NCBI GenBank assembly: GCA_902529805.1 | Contig: CABZXU010000004.1 | Location: 31,262-95,261 of the forward strand | DNA from: an uncultured Marinoscillum sp. | GTDB taxonomy: Bacteria > Bacteroidota > Bacteroidia > Cytophagales > MED-G16 | DNA length: 64,000 nucleotides | Direction: 5' to 3' | Shown: positions 26,871 to 34,950 of the stretch, piece by piece | Layout: every line of letters starts with the position of its first letter | Numbering within the stretch: position 1 is the first letter of the stretch | The notes under the pieces: model-generated | Told to the model about the DNA's origin: nothing | The model's input: only the letters and a program-made list of their open reading frames with translations | Database searches by the model: none | Position numbers and translations under genes: made by a program

Positions 26871-29270
26871 TTAGTTTCTAATTGTTTTTCGTTTAAATAA
26901 AATTCCGTGCATTCTCTCAAGCGTCTTAGGTTCACTAGACAAACTTACAACCGCCTCTCTCTCTAGGTCTAACAAATACTGTTCCGAGACGTATCCTGGT
27001 TGAGACAAGTCGCCCCCACACATAACATATGCGGTTTTGTTAGCAATTTTTCTATCATGATCAGAAATGTATTTTCCGTAAAGCATGCTTGTTATTCCAG
27101 CCTCAAACATAGCAAGACCTGCTCTACCCTGAACCTTAATGTTTTGTCTTTGTTTTTTCTGTGTATACCCTTCGTTATATAAATTTAAAACATCGCTTTT
27201 TGCTTCAGAAAGAAGAGATGACCTGTTTAAGGTGTGTTTGTCTGTGTGTTTCAAGAGGCCCATAGCCATGGCTTCTTTGGATGATGTTGCAACTTTTGCG
27301 GTTGCTATTGTCATAAAATTTTCCATAAGAATGTTCAGCTCGGGATCTCCTTTTTTGTACATATCAGATGTTCTTAAGGCCATTTCTTTTGTTCCTCCGC
27401 CACTCGGTATTATGCCAACACCAAACTCCACAAGGCCCATATATGTTTCTGTGTGTGCACGAACCTGATCTGCGTGCATTGAAAGTTCCGTGCCCCCCCC
27501 TAGCGTTAGCCCTGATGTTGCGACAACTACTGGTATTGATGAGTACCTGGCTCTCATCATTGTGTTCTGAAAAGCTTGAACTGAAAGGTTAATTTCATCA
27601 AACTCCCTGTTTCCGGCAAGCATAAATAACATTCCTAAGTTTGCTCCAGCAGAAAAATTATCACCTTCATTTCCAATAACAAGTCCTTTATAGTTTTTTT
27701 CTGCTACCGATATGGCTTTGTTTATGCCTTCTATTACCTCTGCTCCCATTGTATTCATTTTAGTATGAAACTCAAGGTTAAGAACTTCGTCTCCAACGTT
27801 ATATAGCGTTGTGCCAGAGTTTTTCCAAACCACATTAGTTGTTTTAAGGGCATCAAGTATAACTAGTCCCTTAGAGCCTGGTATCTCTTTATATTTTTTC
27901 GAATTAATATCATAATAAAGCTTGTTGCCTTTTTCATATTTATAAAAGCTTTCTACTCCAGAGCTAAGCATTTCATCAACCCATGGTGCGGGTGATTGTT
28001 TCAGTTCTTTCATTTTGGCTACCGTTTCCTTAACACCCAACATATCCCATGTTTCGAAAGGTCCTGTCTTCCAAGCAAAGCCTGCTTTAACCGCTTGGTC
28101 TATTTTATAAATTTCATCAGCAACCTCAGGAATTCGAAAAGAACAATACCTAAAGGAGTCATAAAAAGTTTTTCTGTAAAACTCCCCTGCCTTATCGTCA
28201 AAGTTTACCAAAACCCTCAATCTTTCTTTAAAGTTTTCTGCTTTTTTTGCCGCGTTAAATGCTTCAAACTTAACCTTGCTTCTTTCCTCGTACTCAAAGG
28301 TTTTAAGGTTAAGCTCTAGTATCTCTCTTTCTCCTTTGCTATTTCTCGTTTTTTTATAATAGCCTTGTTTAGTTTTGTCTCCCAACCAATTTCTTTTGTA
28401 TAGTTCTTGAACAGACTTTGGTAGCTTAAACCTTTCTATTGATTCGTCGTTTTTTAGGCTTTGAGATAAATTATTAGAAACGTTTACTGTAGTATCTAGG
28501 CCAACCACATCCATTGTTCTAAAGGTTGCGGACTTTGCCCTTCCTATTTTTGGTCCTGTTAAAAAATCAACTTCGCCTACCGAAAGGCCCATTTCATCTA
28601 TGGTGTGCATTGCGGACATGATAGAATAAATACCAATTCTGTTTGCAATAAAAGCCGGCGTATCCTTACAAAGAACCGTTTCTTTACCTAGAAAAAGAGA
28701 TCCATATTTCATAAGAAAAGATGTTACTTCTTCGTTTGTCTCTTTTCCTGGAACAATTTCAAGCAGCTTCATATATCTAGGGGGATTAAAAAAGTGGGTT
28801 ACACAAAAGTTTTCCACAAAATCTTTTTCTCTTCCTTTTACCATTTCTTCAACTGGAATTCCTGAAGTATTAGAGGTAATTAATGTTCCTTTTGTTCTGT
28901 TTTTATCAACTAAATCAAAAACCTTTTCTTTAATTTCTATTTTTTCTACAACAACTTCAATTATCCAATCCGATTCTTTTATTTTGTTAATATCGTCTTC
29001 TAAATTGCCTAGCTGTATGTTTTCTTTGTTTTCTTTCAGATATAAAGATGAGGGTTTTGTTTTTAATGTATTAAAAAAAGAGGTTTTAACCACCCTGTTT
29101 TTAACAGCCGTATCCTTAAGCGTAAGTCCTTTTTCTTTTTCAGAGTCTAAAAGATGAGAAGGGCATATGTCTAACAGCAAGACCTTAACACCTATATTAG
29201 CAAAGTGACACGCTATTCTTGAACCCATTATGCCTGATCCAATAACCGATACATGTTTTATTTTTCTCAT
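26871..29270 (-). CDS. 3-hydroxyacyl-CoA dehydrogenase/enoyl-CoA hydratase fusion
   Basis: 799-aa beta-oxidation multifunctional protein with the dehydrogenase first: the NAD-binding motif VIGSGIMGSRIACHFANIG is at the N-terminus, and THFFNPPRYMKLLEIVPG lies in the dehydrogenase core. The hydratase domain occupies residues of about 490-700 (GNEGDNFSAGANLGMLF, TLGGGTELSMHADQV, GLVEFGVGIIPSGGGTKEM). This order is the reverse of E. coli FadB/FadJ. Works with the adjacent thiolase. A TAATTTTG element ends 8 bases before the ATG. Confidence 0.95.
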   Translation of the reverse strand: MRKIKHVSVIGSGIMGSRIACHFANIGVKVLLLDICPSHLLDSEKEKGLTLKDTAVKNRVVKTSFFNTLKTKPSSLYLKENKENIQLGNLEDDINKIKESDWIIEVVVEKIEIKEKVFDLVDKNRTKGTLITSNTSGIPVEEMVKGREKDFVENFCVTHFFNPPRYMKLLEIVPGKETNEEVTSFLMKYGSLFLGKETVLCKDTPAFIANRIGIYSIMSAMHTIDEMGLSVGEVDFLTGPKIGRAKSATFRTMDVVGLDTTVNVSNNLSQSLKNDESIERFKLPKSVQELYKRNWLGDKTKQGYYKKTRNSKGEREILELNLKTFEYEERSKVKFEAFNAAKKAENFKERLRVLVNFDDKAGEFYRKTFYDSFRYCSFRIPEVADEIYKIDQAVKAGFAWKTGPFETWDMLGVKETVAKMKELKQSPAPWVDEMLSSGVESFYKYEKGNKLYYDINSKKYKEIPGSKGLVILDALKTTNVVWKNSGTTLYNVGDEVLNLEFHTKMNTMGAEVIEGINKAISVAEKNYKGLVIGNEGDNFSAGANLGMLFMLAGNREFDEINLSVQAFQNTMMRARYSSIPVVVATSGLTLGGGTELSMHADQVRAHTETYMGLVEFGVGIIPSGGGTKEMALRTSDMYKKGDPELNILMENFMTIATAKVATSSKEAMAMGLLKHTDKHTLNRSSLLSEAKSDVLNLYNEGYTQKKQRQNIKVQGRAGLAMFEAGITSMLYGKYISDHDRKIANKTAYVMCGGDLSQPGYVSEQYLLDLEREAVVSLSSEPKTLERMHGILFKRKTIRN

Positions 29271-29278
29271 AAAAAAAT

Positions 29279-29286
29279 CAAAATTA
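29279..29286 (-). promoter_or_regulatory. Putative -7 element for the beta-oxidation operon (TAATTTTG)
   Basis: Matches TAnnTTTG on the minus strand, 8 bases upstream of the dehydrogenase/hydratase ATG. No TTG at the proper distance. Confidence 0.35.
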
Positions 29287-29351
29287 TAATAAAAAACTAT
29301 TATAATATAATATTACATTAAATAAGTGTATGTTATTATTATACTGTTGAA

Positions 29352-29385
29352 ATGTTAATAATTTTTAACTACATATTATTAACAT
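29352..29385. repeat. Inverted repeat ATGTTAATAAT / ATTATTAACAT
   Basis: Perfect 11-base arms at 29352-29362 and 29375-29385 around a 12-base loop. A third partial copy of the arm (ATGTTAATA) occurs at 29421-29429. Could be a protein-binding site, part of an origin, or a transcript hairpin. Confidence 0.7.
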
Positions 29386-29526
29386 AAAAAATTAAATAAA
29401 AGCATAAAAGAGTACTATATATGTTAATAGTTTATAACTAATCTGTTGAAAAAACAAAGTGAATAAAAAGTGAAAAACTAGTGATTATTTTAAAATTGTT
29501 TATAAGTTCTAATTTTCCACAAGTAA

Positions 29527-31248
29527 TTAGAATTTAAAAACAATATTATCAAGCTCCCAATTAGACCGTATTTCAACAAGACTTTTAAAATATATTATTT
29601 TTTCAGGCCCTATGTTTTTTATTATATTTCCTTTGTCCCAAACGCCATTCATGTTTTCATCAACAATGGCCCTTATAAAATACGAGCCTGGTGTAATATT
29701 TTTAAAAACAAAAAGATCTTTTGTTAAAGCGTTATTTATGTATGAATTATTAAAGTCTTTAGAAACCAATTCAATATAATAGTTTTGTAGCTTTGTTTCA
29801 ACTTTTCCTGAAATCATACCATAGTATTCATCGCCTTTAAACTCAAAAGGTATAACCTTTCTTTTAAGCGTGTCTTTTTCTATAGAAACCAAAGAACCAT
29901 AATCCATCAAAAAAGAAACCTTATTTATATTAAGAGAATTAAAATAATTCAATTCAACAGAATAAACAGAATCAGAAACATAATTTAAACTATCGTTATT
30001 AATTTTTGAAACACTCTCTTTTTTCCACTTAGCTAAAGAGTCTTTTTTTAAAAGTATTCCAAAATCAATTTGTGTTTTGTTTTCATTCCAAATCTTTTTG
30101 TATAATGAAACGGGGTTTTTATATAAAGTATCAATAACAGAAAAAACTAGACTATCGTTAAAAACAGACACAGGTTTTGAAAAAGTAAGATTAAAAAACA
30201 AGGTATCATCAATGGAGCTTGATGGCAAGGGAAAACCTTTAGCTTCGAAGGTTGTTTTAGAACGATTGGATTCATTAAAAGAAAGATAAACGGTATCTTT
30301 AACAAAATTAGAAAGACTATCATACGCAGTTATATAGACAAGAAGACTATCATTGGTTCTTTCCTCAGATTTCACATATTTTTGTTCAGGATAAAACCTA
30401 AGAGTTTTATTGTTATCGTTTAAACTATAGTTTATTTTAGTGTCTACATCAAGGGATAATTTGTCAACATATCTAGTAAAAGTTACATCATAGTACAAGC
30501 CCCTATTTCTAGAATTAATAATTCGTATTGGAATCAAGTTTTGTTTTATCAAAGAGACAAACGCAGTATCACGCGGCCTTGACAAGTTTATTTTTTTGTT
30601 TAAAAACCCATAAGCCTCCCTGTCTGGCTCTGCCTTAAAAGTCATGTTTTTATCATTAAAAGCATATAATGAATAAAAACCAGATTTAATGTTCTCAATT
30701 TGAAAAAACCCAGAATCATTTGTATAATCAAAATACAAGGGCTTGTCATTAAATAGACCTAAGCTATCACCGCTATCGTATAAAGAAACAAGAATCTCTT
30801 TTTGAAGCTCGTTTGTTAAAGGGTCTTTAACATATCCAGAAAGAACCAAAGAGTCTAAAACAGAACCTGTACTAAAAACGTATTTTAATGTTTTAGCCTC
30901 GTTTCCTTCAGTTATATCTTTAATCCCATCAGCAAAGTTTAAAATATACGTTCTGTTGTCCTCAAACAGAGAATCAAATCTTAAAACAAGGCTGTTCTTT
31001 TTCGTTTCAACCTCGTAATCTATATCAGAATAAGGCGAAATGATTAATTTATTCTTAATTTCTTCGCTGTTAATTACCTCATCAAACAAAAAAGAAAACT
31101 CCTTGGAAGTTACATTTGTTGAATTTGGAGGAGGAACGGAAGTAATCAGGTTAGGGGGAATAGTATCTTTTTCACCACCCGTAATAACACCCATTTTAGC
31201 ACAGGAATAAAAGAAAAACATAAATAAAACAAAATATATATTATTCAT
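29527..31248 (-). CDS. Ig-like domain lipoprotein
   Basis: 573 aa; short lipoprotein signal (YFVLFMFFFYSCAKMG) followed by GGEKDTIPPNLITSVPPPNS, the usual lead-in of Bacteroidota Ig_5-type lipoproteins. Residues of about 30-130 form one bacterial Ig-like domain (EFSFLFDEVINSEEIKNKLI, YILNFADGIKD). The remaining ~440 residues are beta-rich, with a carboxypeptidase-regulatory-like segment (SGYVKDPLTNELQKEILVSL). Last gene of the ybeY-mnmG operon, overlapping the methyltransferase gene by 8 bases. Surface or structural role inferred. Confidence 0.85.
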   Translation of the reverse strand: MNNIYFVLFMFFFYSCAKMGVITGGEKDTIPPNLITSVPPPNSTNVTSKEFSFLFDEVINSEEIKNKLIISPYSDIDYEVETKKNSLVLRFDSLFEDNRTYILNFADGIKDITEGNEAKTLKYVFSTGSVLDSLVLSGYVKDPLTNELQKEILVSLYDSGDSLGLFNDKPLYFDYTNDSGFFQIENIKSGFYSLYAFNDKNMTFKAEPDREAYGFLNKKINLSRPRDTAFVSLIKQNLIPIRIINSRNRGLYYDVTFTRYVDKLSLDVDTKINYSLNDNNKTLRFYPEQKYVKSEERTNDSLLVYITAYDSLSNFVKDTVYLSFNESNRSKTTFEAKGFPLPSSSIDDTLFFNLTFSKPVSVFNDSLVFSVIDTLYKNPVSLYKKIWNENKTQIDFGILLKKDSLAKWKKESVSKINNDSLNYVSDSVYSVELNYFNSLNINKVSFLMDYGSLVSIEKDTLKRKVIPFEFKGDEYYGMISGKVETKLQNYYIELVSKDFNNSYINNALTKDLFVFKNITPGSYFIRAIVDENMNGVWDKGNIIKNIGPEKIIYFKSLVEIRSNWELDNIVFKF

Positions 31249-32089
31249 TTTCTAGAACATAAATTAGACTGGAATAGTTTTTACTTTTGATAGCATTTAA
31301 GTTTGAAACAAAACCAATATATAAACCTTTTATAAAAGAAAACATAGATTTTTTGTTTTTTTCACTAAGTACAGAAACGTAATAACTGTCATAATACATT
31401 GGAAGTATTCTTTTTATCTTTAAACCAACCTTATTACATAAAAACGAAAATGATTTGGGACTAAAGTGATACCTGTGTCTTGGAAGATCATAACCAGCCC
31501 AATATTTATTATAATAAATGTTATCGTATGAATCCTTGTTTGGCATGGCAACAACAATATGTGAGTCTTTTTTAAGTAGCGACTTAATAAAACCAAGCTC
31601 TTTTTCCGGATCGTTTATATGTTCTAACACATGCCATAGTGTAATTACCGAAAAAACCTTCTTTTTTTTTTTTAAAGACTCTTTTGTTAATCGCCATTTG
31701 TTTTTATTTGAATTAATAGGCTCATATTCATATACCGTAATGTTTTTTTTTCTTAAAAACCCTGCAAAAAACCCTGAACCTGAACCGTAGTCAAGAACAT
31801 CTCCTTTTATTAAATTCTTTAAAAGACGATACTTATTAAATGAATTTATAAAACGCACAAACTTGTAAATCATATCAAATGGAGAACCAACAGAAACCTT
31901 ATAAGATTGATATTTTTCTTTAGGATAGTACTTAGAAAGGATTTTTTCAGAGATTTCAGGAAACGAAAAACTAACACCGCAATTGTTGCAATCAAACACA
32001 GAAAAACTTTCTTTAGAAAAAGAATGATCTACACCAACTAGTTTTCGGGTTGTTTTATTTGAGCCACAGATTGGACATTTTAGTTTCAT
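31241..32089 (-). CDS. Zinc-ribbon class I SAM-dependent methyltransferase
   Basis: 282 aa. N-terminal zinc ribbon with two Cys pairs (CPICGS near residue 4, DCNNCGVSF near 34). The SAM-binding core follows: GDVLDYGSGSGFF, then VITLWHVLEHINDPEKEL and MPNKDSYDN. The arrangement fits Methyltransf_23-type enzymes that modify small molecules or sugars; substrate unknown. It overlaps mnmG by 4 bases and the Ig lipoprotein by 8, so all are coexpressed. Confidence 0.9.
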   Translation of the reverse strand: MKLKCPICGSNKTTRKLVGVDHSFSKESFSVFDCNNCGVSFSFPEISEKILSKYYPKEKYQSYKVSVGSPFDMIYKFVRFINSFNKYRLLKNLIKGDVLDYGSGSGFFAGFLRKKNITVYEYEPINSNKNKWRLTKESLKKKKKVFSVITLWHVLEHINDPEKELGFIKSLLKKDSHIVVAMPNKDSYDNIYYNKYWAGYDLPRHRYHFSPKSFSFLCNKVGLKIKRILPMYYDSYYVSVLSEKNKKSMFSFIKGLYIGFVSNLNAIKSKNYSSLIYVLENE

Positions 32090-33957
32090 TTTTTTCTTTT
32101 GTTACTTATATAAAGCATGAGAATTGATACGTCAGAAGAAGAAACCCCACTTATTCTCGATGCGTCTCCAATGGTGGCGGGCTTAATCTTAATCAACTTA
32201 CCCTTTCCTTCATTAGAAAGAGAAAAAACATCATTATAATCAATTTTTGGATCTATTTTTTTGTCCTCAAGTGTCTTCATTTTTTTAACCATTTCTCTTT
32301 CTTTTTCAATGTAGCTTTTGTATTTGGTTTGAATATCTACCTGCTCTATAGCATCTAAACTAAACACGGAGAAGTCTTTTTTATTTAAATAGCTTAATAA
32401 ATCATATAGCCCTATGTGTGGTCTTGAGATTAATTTAAAAACAGTTGTAGATTCTTTAATTTCTGCAGATTTGTTTTTTTTCAGAAACCCATTTATTTTT
32501 TTTGGTATTAGTTTTTCTTTTTTAATTAAAGAAAGTAGCTTGTTAATTTGCTTTTCTTTGTTTTGTACGGTTTTTAAACGCTTAACATCTGCTAATCCTA
32601 TTTCGTAACCCTTTTTTGTTAATCTTAAATCAGCATTATCTTGTCTTAATAAAATCCTATGCTCGGCCCTTGAAGTAAACATTCTATAAGGCTCATCTGT
32701 TCCTTTGTTTATTAGGTCGTCTATTAACACCCCAATATAAGCTTCTGCCCTTGACAACACAAAGGGTTTTAGATTGCGATTTTTGTTGTGTGCGTTAATT
32801 CCTGAAACTAGACCTTGTGATGCAGCCTCTTCATAACCTGTGGTTCCGTTTATTTGACCTGCAAAAAATAAATTTTCTATTATTTTAGTTTCAAGCGTTT
32901 TTTTCAACTGAGTAGGAGGGAAATAATCATATTCAATGGCATAACCAGGCCTAAACATTTTTACTTTTTCAAAACCAGGAAGCGTTTTTAAAGCAGAAAA
33001 CTGTGTTTCTTCTGGAAGCGATGTAGAAAAGCCATTTACATAAACCTCTACAGTTTCCCACCCTTCTGGCTCTACAAAAATCTGATGTCTTTCTTTTTCT
33101 CTAAACCTTGTGATTTTATCTTCTATTGATGGACAATACCTTGGCCCCACACCCTTTATTCTTCCTGTGAACATAGGAGATTTTTCAAATCCAGACGATA
33201 ATATTTCATGGGTTTTTTTATTTGTATATGTTATATAACAACTTTTTTGCTTATTTGGTTTTTCAATATTTTTGAACGAAAAAGACCCAATTTTTTTATC
33301 TCCTGTCTGTTCTTCCATTTTTAAATAGTTCAAACTTCTTCCGTCTACCCTTGGCGGGGTTCCTGTTTTCATCCTACCAGAATTAAAACCAAGAGAGATT
33401 AATTGTTCTGTAATTCCTTTTGCGGCAGATTCTCCAGAACGACCTCCACCAAAGTTTTTTTCTCCAATGTGTATCTTTCCATTTAAAAAAGTTCCGTTTG
33501 TTAAGACAACAGCTTTTGAGTGTATCTTGATGCCCAACGATGTTTCAACTCCAATTATTTTATTGTTTTTTATTAAGAGCCCAGAAATCATTTCTTGCCA
33601 AAAGTCTATGTTTTTGTTTTTTTCTAATAATAAACGCCATTCTTCTGAAAAACGAAAACGATCTGACTGCGCTCTAGGTGACCACATTGCTGGTCCTTTA
33701 GATAAGTTTAGCATTCTGAACTGGACCATTGTTTTATCAGTTACTACGCCAGTTAACCCCCCTAAAGCATCAATTTCTCTTACAATTTGTCCTTTTGCTA
33801 CACCCCCAATAGCTGGGTTACAAGACATTTGCCCTATAGTTTGCATATTCATTGTGGCTAAAAGAACCGAAGAACCAAGAGCCGCCGCCGCCGCCGCCGC
33901 CTCACAGCCAGCGTGTCCACCCCCAACAACAATTATATCATACTTTTTAAACATCAT
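32086..33957 (-). CDS. mnmG: tRNA uridine-5-carboxymethylaminomethyl modification enzyme, FAD subunit
   Basis: 623 aa. With MnmE it modifies the wobble uridine of several tRNAs. FAD-binding Rossmann motif at the N-terminus (IIVVGGGHAGCEAA), then CNPAIGGVAKGQIVREIDAL, GTFLNGKIHIGEKNFGGGR, and the late AGQINGTTGYEEAASQG and FTSRAEHRILLRQDNADLR. The first helix contains seven alanines, six as consecutive GCG codons, odd in a low-GC genome. The start overlaps ybeY by 4 bases, and a parS-like palindrome lies just upstream of the ATG. Confidence 0.97.
   Translation of the reverse strand: MMFKKYDIIVVGGGHAGCEAAAAAAALGSSVLLATMNMQTIGQMSCNPAIGGVAKGQIVREIDALGGLTGVVTDKTMVQFRMLNLSKGPAMWSPRAQSDRFRFSEEWRLLLEKNKNIDFWQEMISGLLIKNNKIIGVETSLGIKIHSKAVVLTNGTFLNGKIHIGEKNFGGGRSGESAAKGITEQLISLGFNSGRMKTGTPPRVDGRSLNYLKMEEQTGDKKIGSFSFKNIEKPNKQKSCYITYTNKKTHEILSSGFEKSPMFTGRIKGVGPRYCPSIEDKITRFREKERHQIFVEPEGWETVEVYVNGFSTSLPEETQFSALKTLPGFEKVKMFRPGYAIEYDYFPPTQLKKTLETKIIENLFFAGQINGTTGYEEAASQGLVSGINAHNKNRNLKPFVLSRAEAYIGVLIDDLINKGTDEPYRMFTSRAEHRILLRQDNADLRLTKKGYEIGLADVKRLKTVQNKEKQINKLLSLIKKEKLIPKKINGFLKKNKSAEIKESTTVFKLISRPHIGLYDLLSYLNKKDFSVFSLDAIEQVDIQTKYKSYIEKEREMVKKMKTLEDKKIDPKIDYNDVFSLSNEGKGKLIKIKPATIGDASRISGVSSSDVSILMLYISNKRKK
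33881..33901 (-). repeat. Seven-unit GCC/GGC trinucleotide repeat inside mnmG
   Basis: Seven tandem GCC units on the plus strand, read as a poly-alanine run (six GCG plus the start of GCT) in the Rossmann helix of MnmG. A GC-only microsatellite stands out against the AT-rich surroundings. Confidence 0.9.
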
Positions 33958-34409
33958 TTTTTTTGTTCCACGTGGAACTTTTTATTTTTTTTAAAACCCG
34001 ATAAAAAATAATTTTCTTTTTTTATCATTAACCTTTTATCACTCCTCTTTTTATCATCGTAGCCAACTAGGTGTAAAACACCATGAATCATAGTTCTCAA
34101 TAACTCCGAAATAAAAGACTCTGAAAACTTTTTTGAATTTTCCCTAACCCTATCTATGCTGATGTAAATATCACCCTCTATGGTTTTTTTGTTTTCTGAG
34201 AAGTTGAAGGTTATTACATCGGTTAGGTCGTTATGTTTAAGATAAGTTTTATTTAAATCCAACAGATAATCATCAGAGCAATAAATAAAACTAACACAAC
34301 CAAGCTTTTTGTTTTCTTTTTTTATAACATCCTTCAACCATAACCTCACACGATCTTTGTTAAAAAGAAGCTTTTCTTTTTTTTCATAAAAAAAATTAAC
34401 TAAAACCAT
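33954..34409 (-). CDS. ybeY: Endoribonuclease YbeY (16S rRNA maturation)
   Basis: 151 aa. Single-strand endoribonuclease in 16S rRNA 3'-end maturation and ribosome quality control. Metal-site motif MIHGVLHLVGYDDKKRSDK: two His ligands are present, and where many bacteria have a third His the sequence reads Asp, which I recall as usual in Bacteroidota. Earlier DLTDVITFNFSE is typical. The last residues, KFHVEQ, are dictated by the embedded parS palindrome. It follows the ATPase-like gene by 3 bases. Confidence 0.93.
   Translation of the reverse strand: MVLVNFFYEKKEKLLFNKDRVRLWLKDVIKKENKKLGCVSFIYCSDDYLLDLNKTYLKHNDLTDVITFNFSENKKTIEGDIYISIDRVRENSKKFSESFISELLRTMIHGVLHLVGYDDKKRSDKRLMIKKENYFLSGFKKNKKFHVEQKK
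33964..33979. promoter_or_regulatory. parS-like centromere site (TGTTCCACGTGGAACT)
   Basis: Contains a perfect 14-base palindrome GTTCCACGTGGAAC and matches 15 of 16 bases of TGTTCCACGTGGAACA, a form of the bacterial parS site bound by ParB. It falls in the final codons of ybeY, encoding FHVEQ, and just ahead of the mnmG ATG. parS sites usually cluster near the chromosomal origin. It is the only full match I found in the window. Confidence 0.85.
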
Positions 34410-34412
34410 CTT

Positions 34413-34805
34413 TTAGTATAAGTTAAAAACCAACTCAACCTCAGAGCCTTTTTTTCTAAACTTAACATTATCAGCTAGGTTTTTAATTAAAAAAACACCC
34501 CTTCCTTTTATATTATCAAGGTTTTTTGGACTAGTGGGGTCTGGTATTTTTGACTCATCAAAACCAGAGCCTTCATCTTTTATAACAAACGAAATGGATT
34601 TTTTGGTTTGCTTTAAAAAAAGCTCTACTTTTTTTTCTTTATCTTCTTTATTTCCATGAACAATCGCGTTGTTTACAGCCTCTGTTACGGAAATAAGAAT
34701 ATTTCCATAGACATTGTCAGAAAGACGTATTTTTTCTTTGAGGTTATCAATAAAACTCTCAACAACACTTACGTTATCTGTTATTGAAGGTATTTTTATC
34801 TTCAT
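34413..34805 (-). CDS. RsbW-like anti-sigma/serine kinase ATPase domain protein
   Basis: 130 aa, a single GHKL/HATPase_c_2 domain: ISVTEAVNNAIVHGNK (N box), VIKDEGSGFDESKIP (G1 box), IKGRGVFLIKNLAD (G2 box). Stand-alone RsbW-type proteins phosphorylate anti-sigma antagonists or bind regulators. No partner STAS protein is encoded nearby. First gene of the operon with ybeY and mnmG, an arrangement I recall as conserved in Bacteroidota. Confidence 0.9.
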   Translation of the reverse strand: MKIKIPSITDNVSVVESFIDNLKEKIRLSDNVYGNILISVTEAVNNAIVHGNKEDKEKKVELFLKQTKKSISFVIKDEGSGFDESKIPDPTSPKNLDNIKGRGVFLIKNLADNVKFRKKGSEVELVFNLY

Positions 34806-34950
34806 AATGTTATCGTTTAAAACAAACTATATTTGGTACTGTTTTTGTTACGTATTTAAAACTTTTCTGTTTTGATATTAAATATAAAAATATTTTCATA
34901 TATAATTTATAAAGATTTGATGAAAGAGATAAATAAAGTGACGGTATTTC

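Larger units (their letters stand above)
29271..29526. other. 256-base AT-rich gene-free spacer; candidate replication origin
   Basis: The longest stretch without a gene in the window. It holds several DnaA-box-like nonamers: TTTTCCACA at 29513-29521 (one mismatch to TTATCCACA), TGTTTATAA at 29497-29505, TGTTGAAAA at 29444-29452, TGTTGAAAT at 29345-29353, TGTTAATAA at 29353-29361, TTATTAACA at 29376-29384. A perfect 11-base inverted repeat is also present. A near-perfect parS lies about 4.4 kb to the right, beside mnmG. In sequence this AT-rich, variants are expected by chance, and hand-sampled strand bias does not show the polarity expected of an origin. Confidence 0.35.

Noticed and set aside
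29296..29323. dif-like XerCD site ending TTACATTAAAT
   Set aside because: The right arm matches only partly and the left arm is poor; in such AT-rich sequence this is likely chance.
34828..34835. TATATTTG on the plus strand as a promoter for an antisense RNA or gene
   Set aside because: No plausible plus-strand gene follows, only a 22-codon frame running into the 3' end of gldJ, and there is no -33 element.
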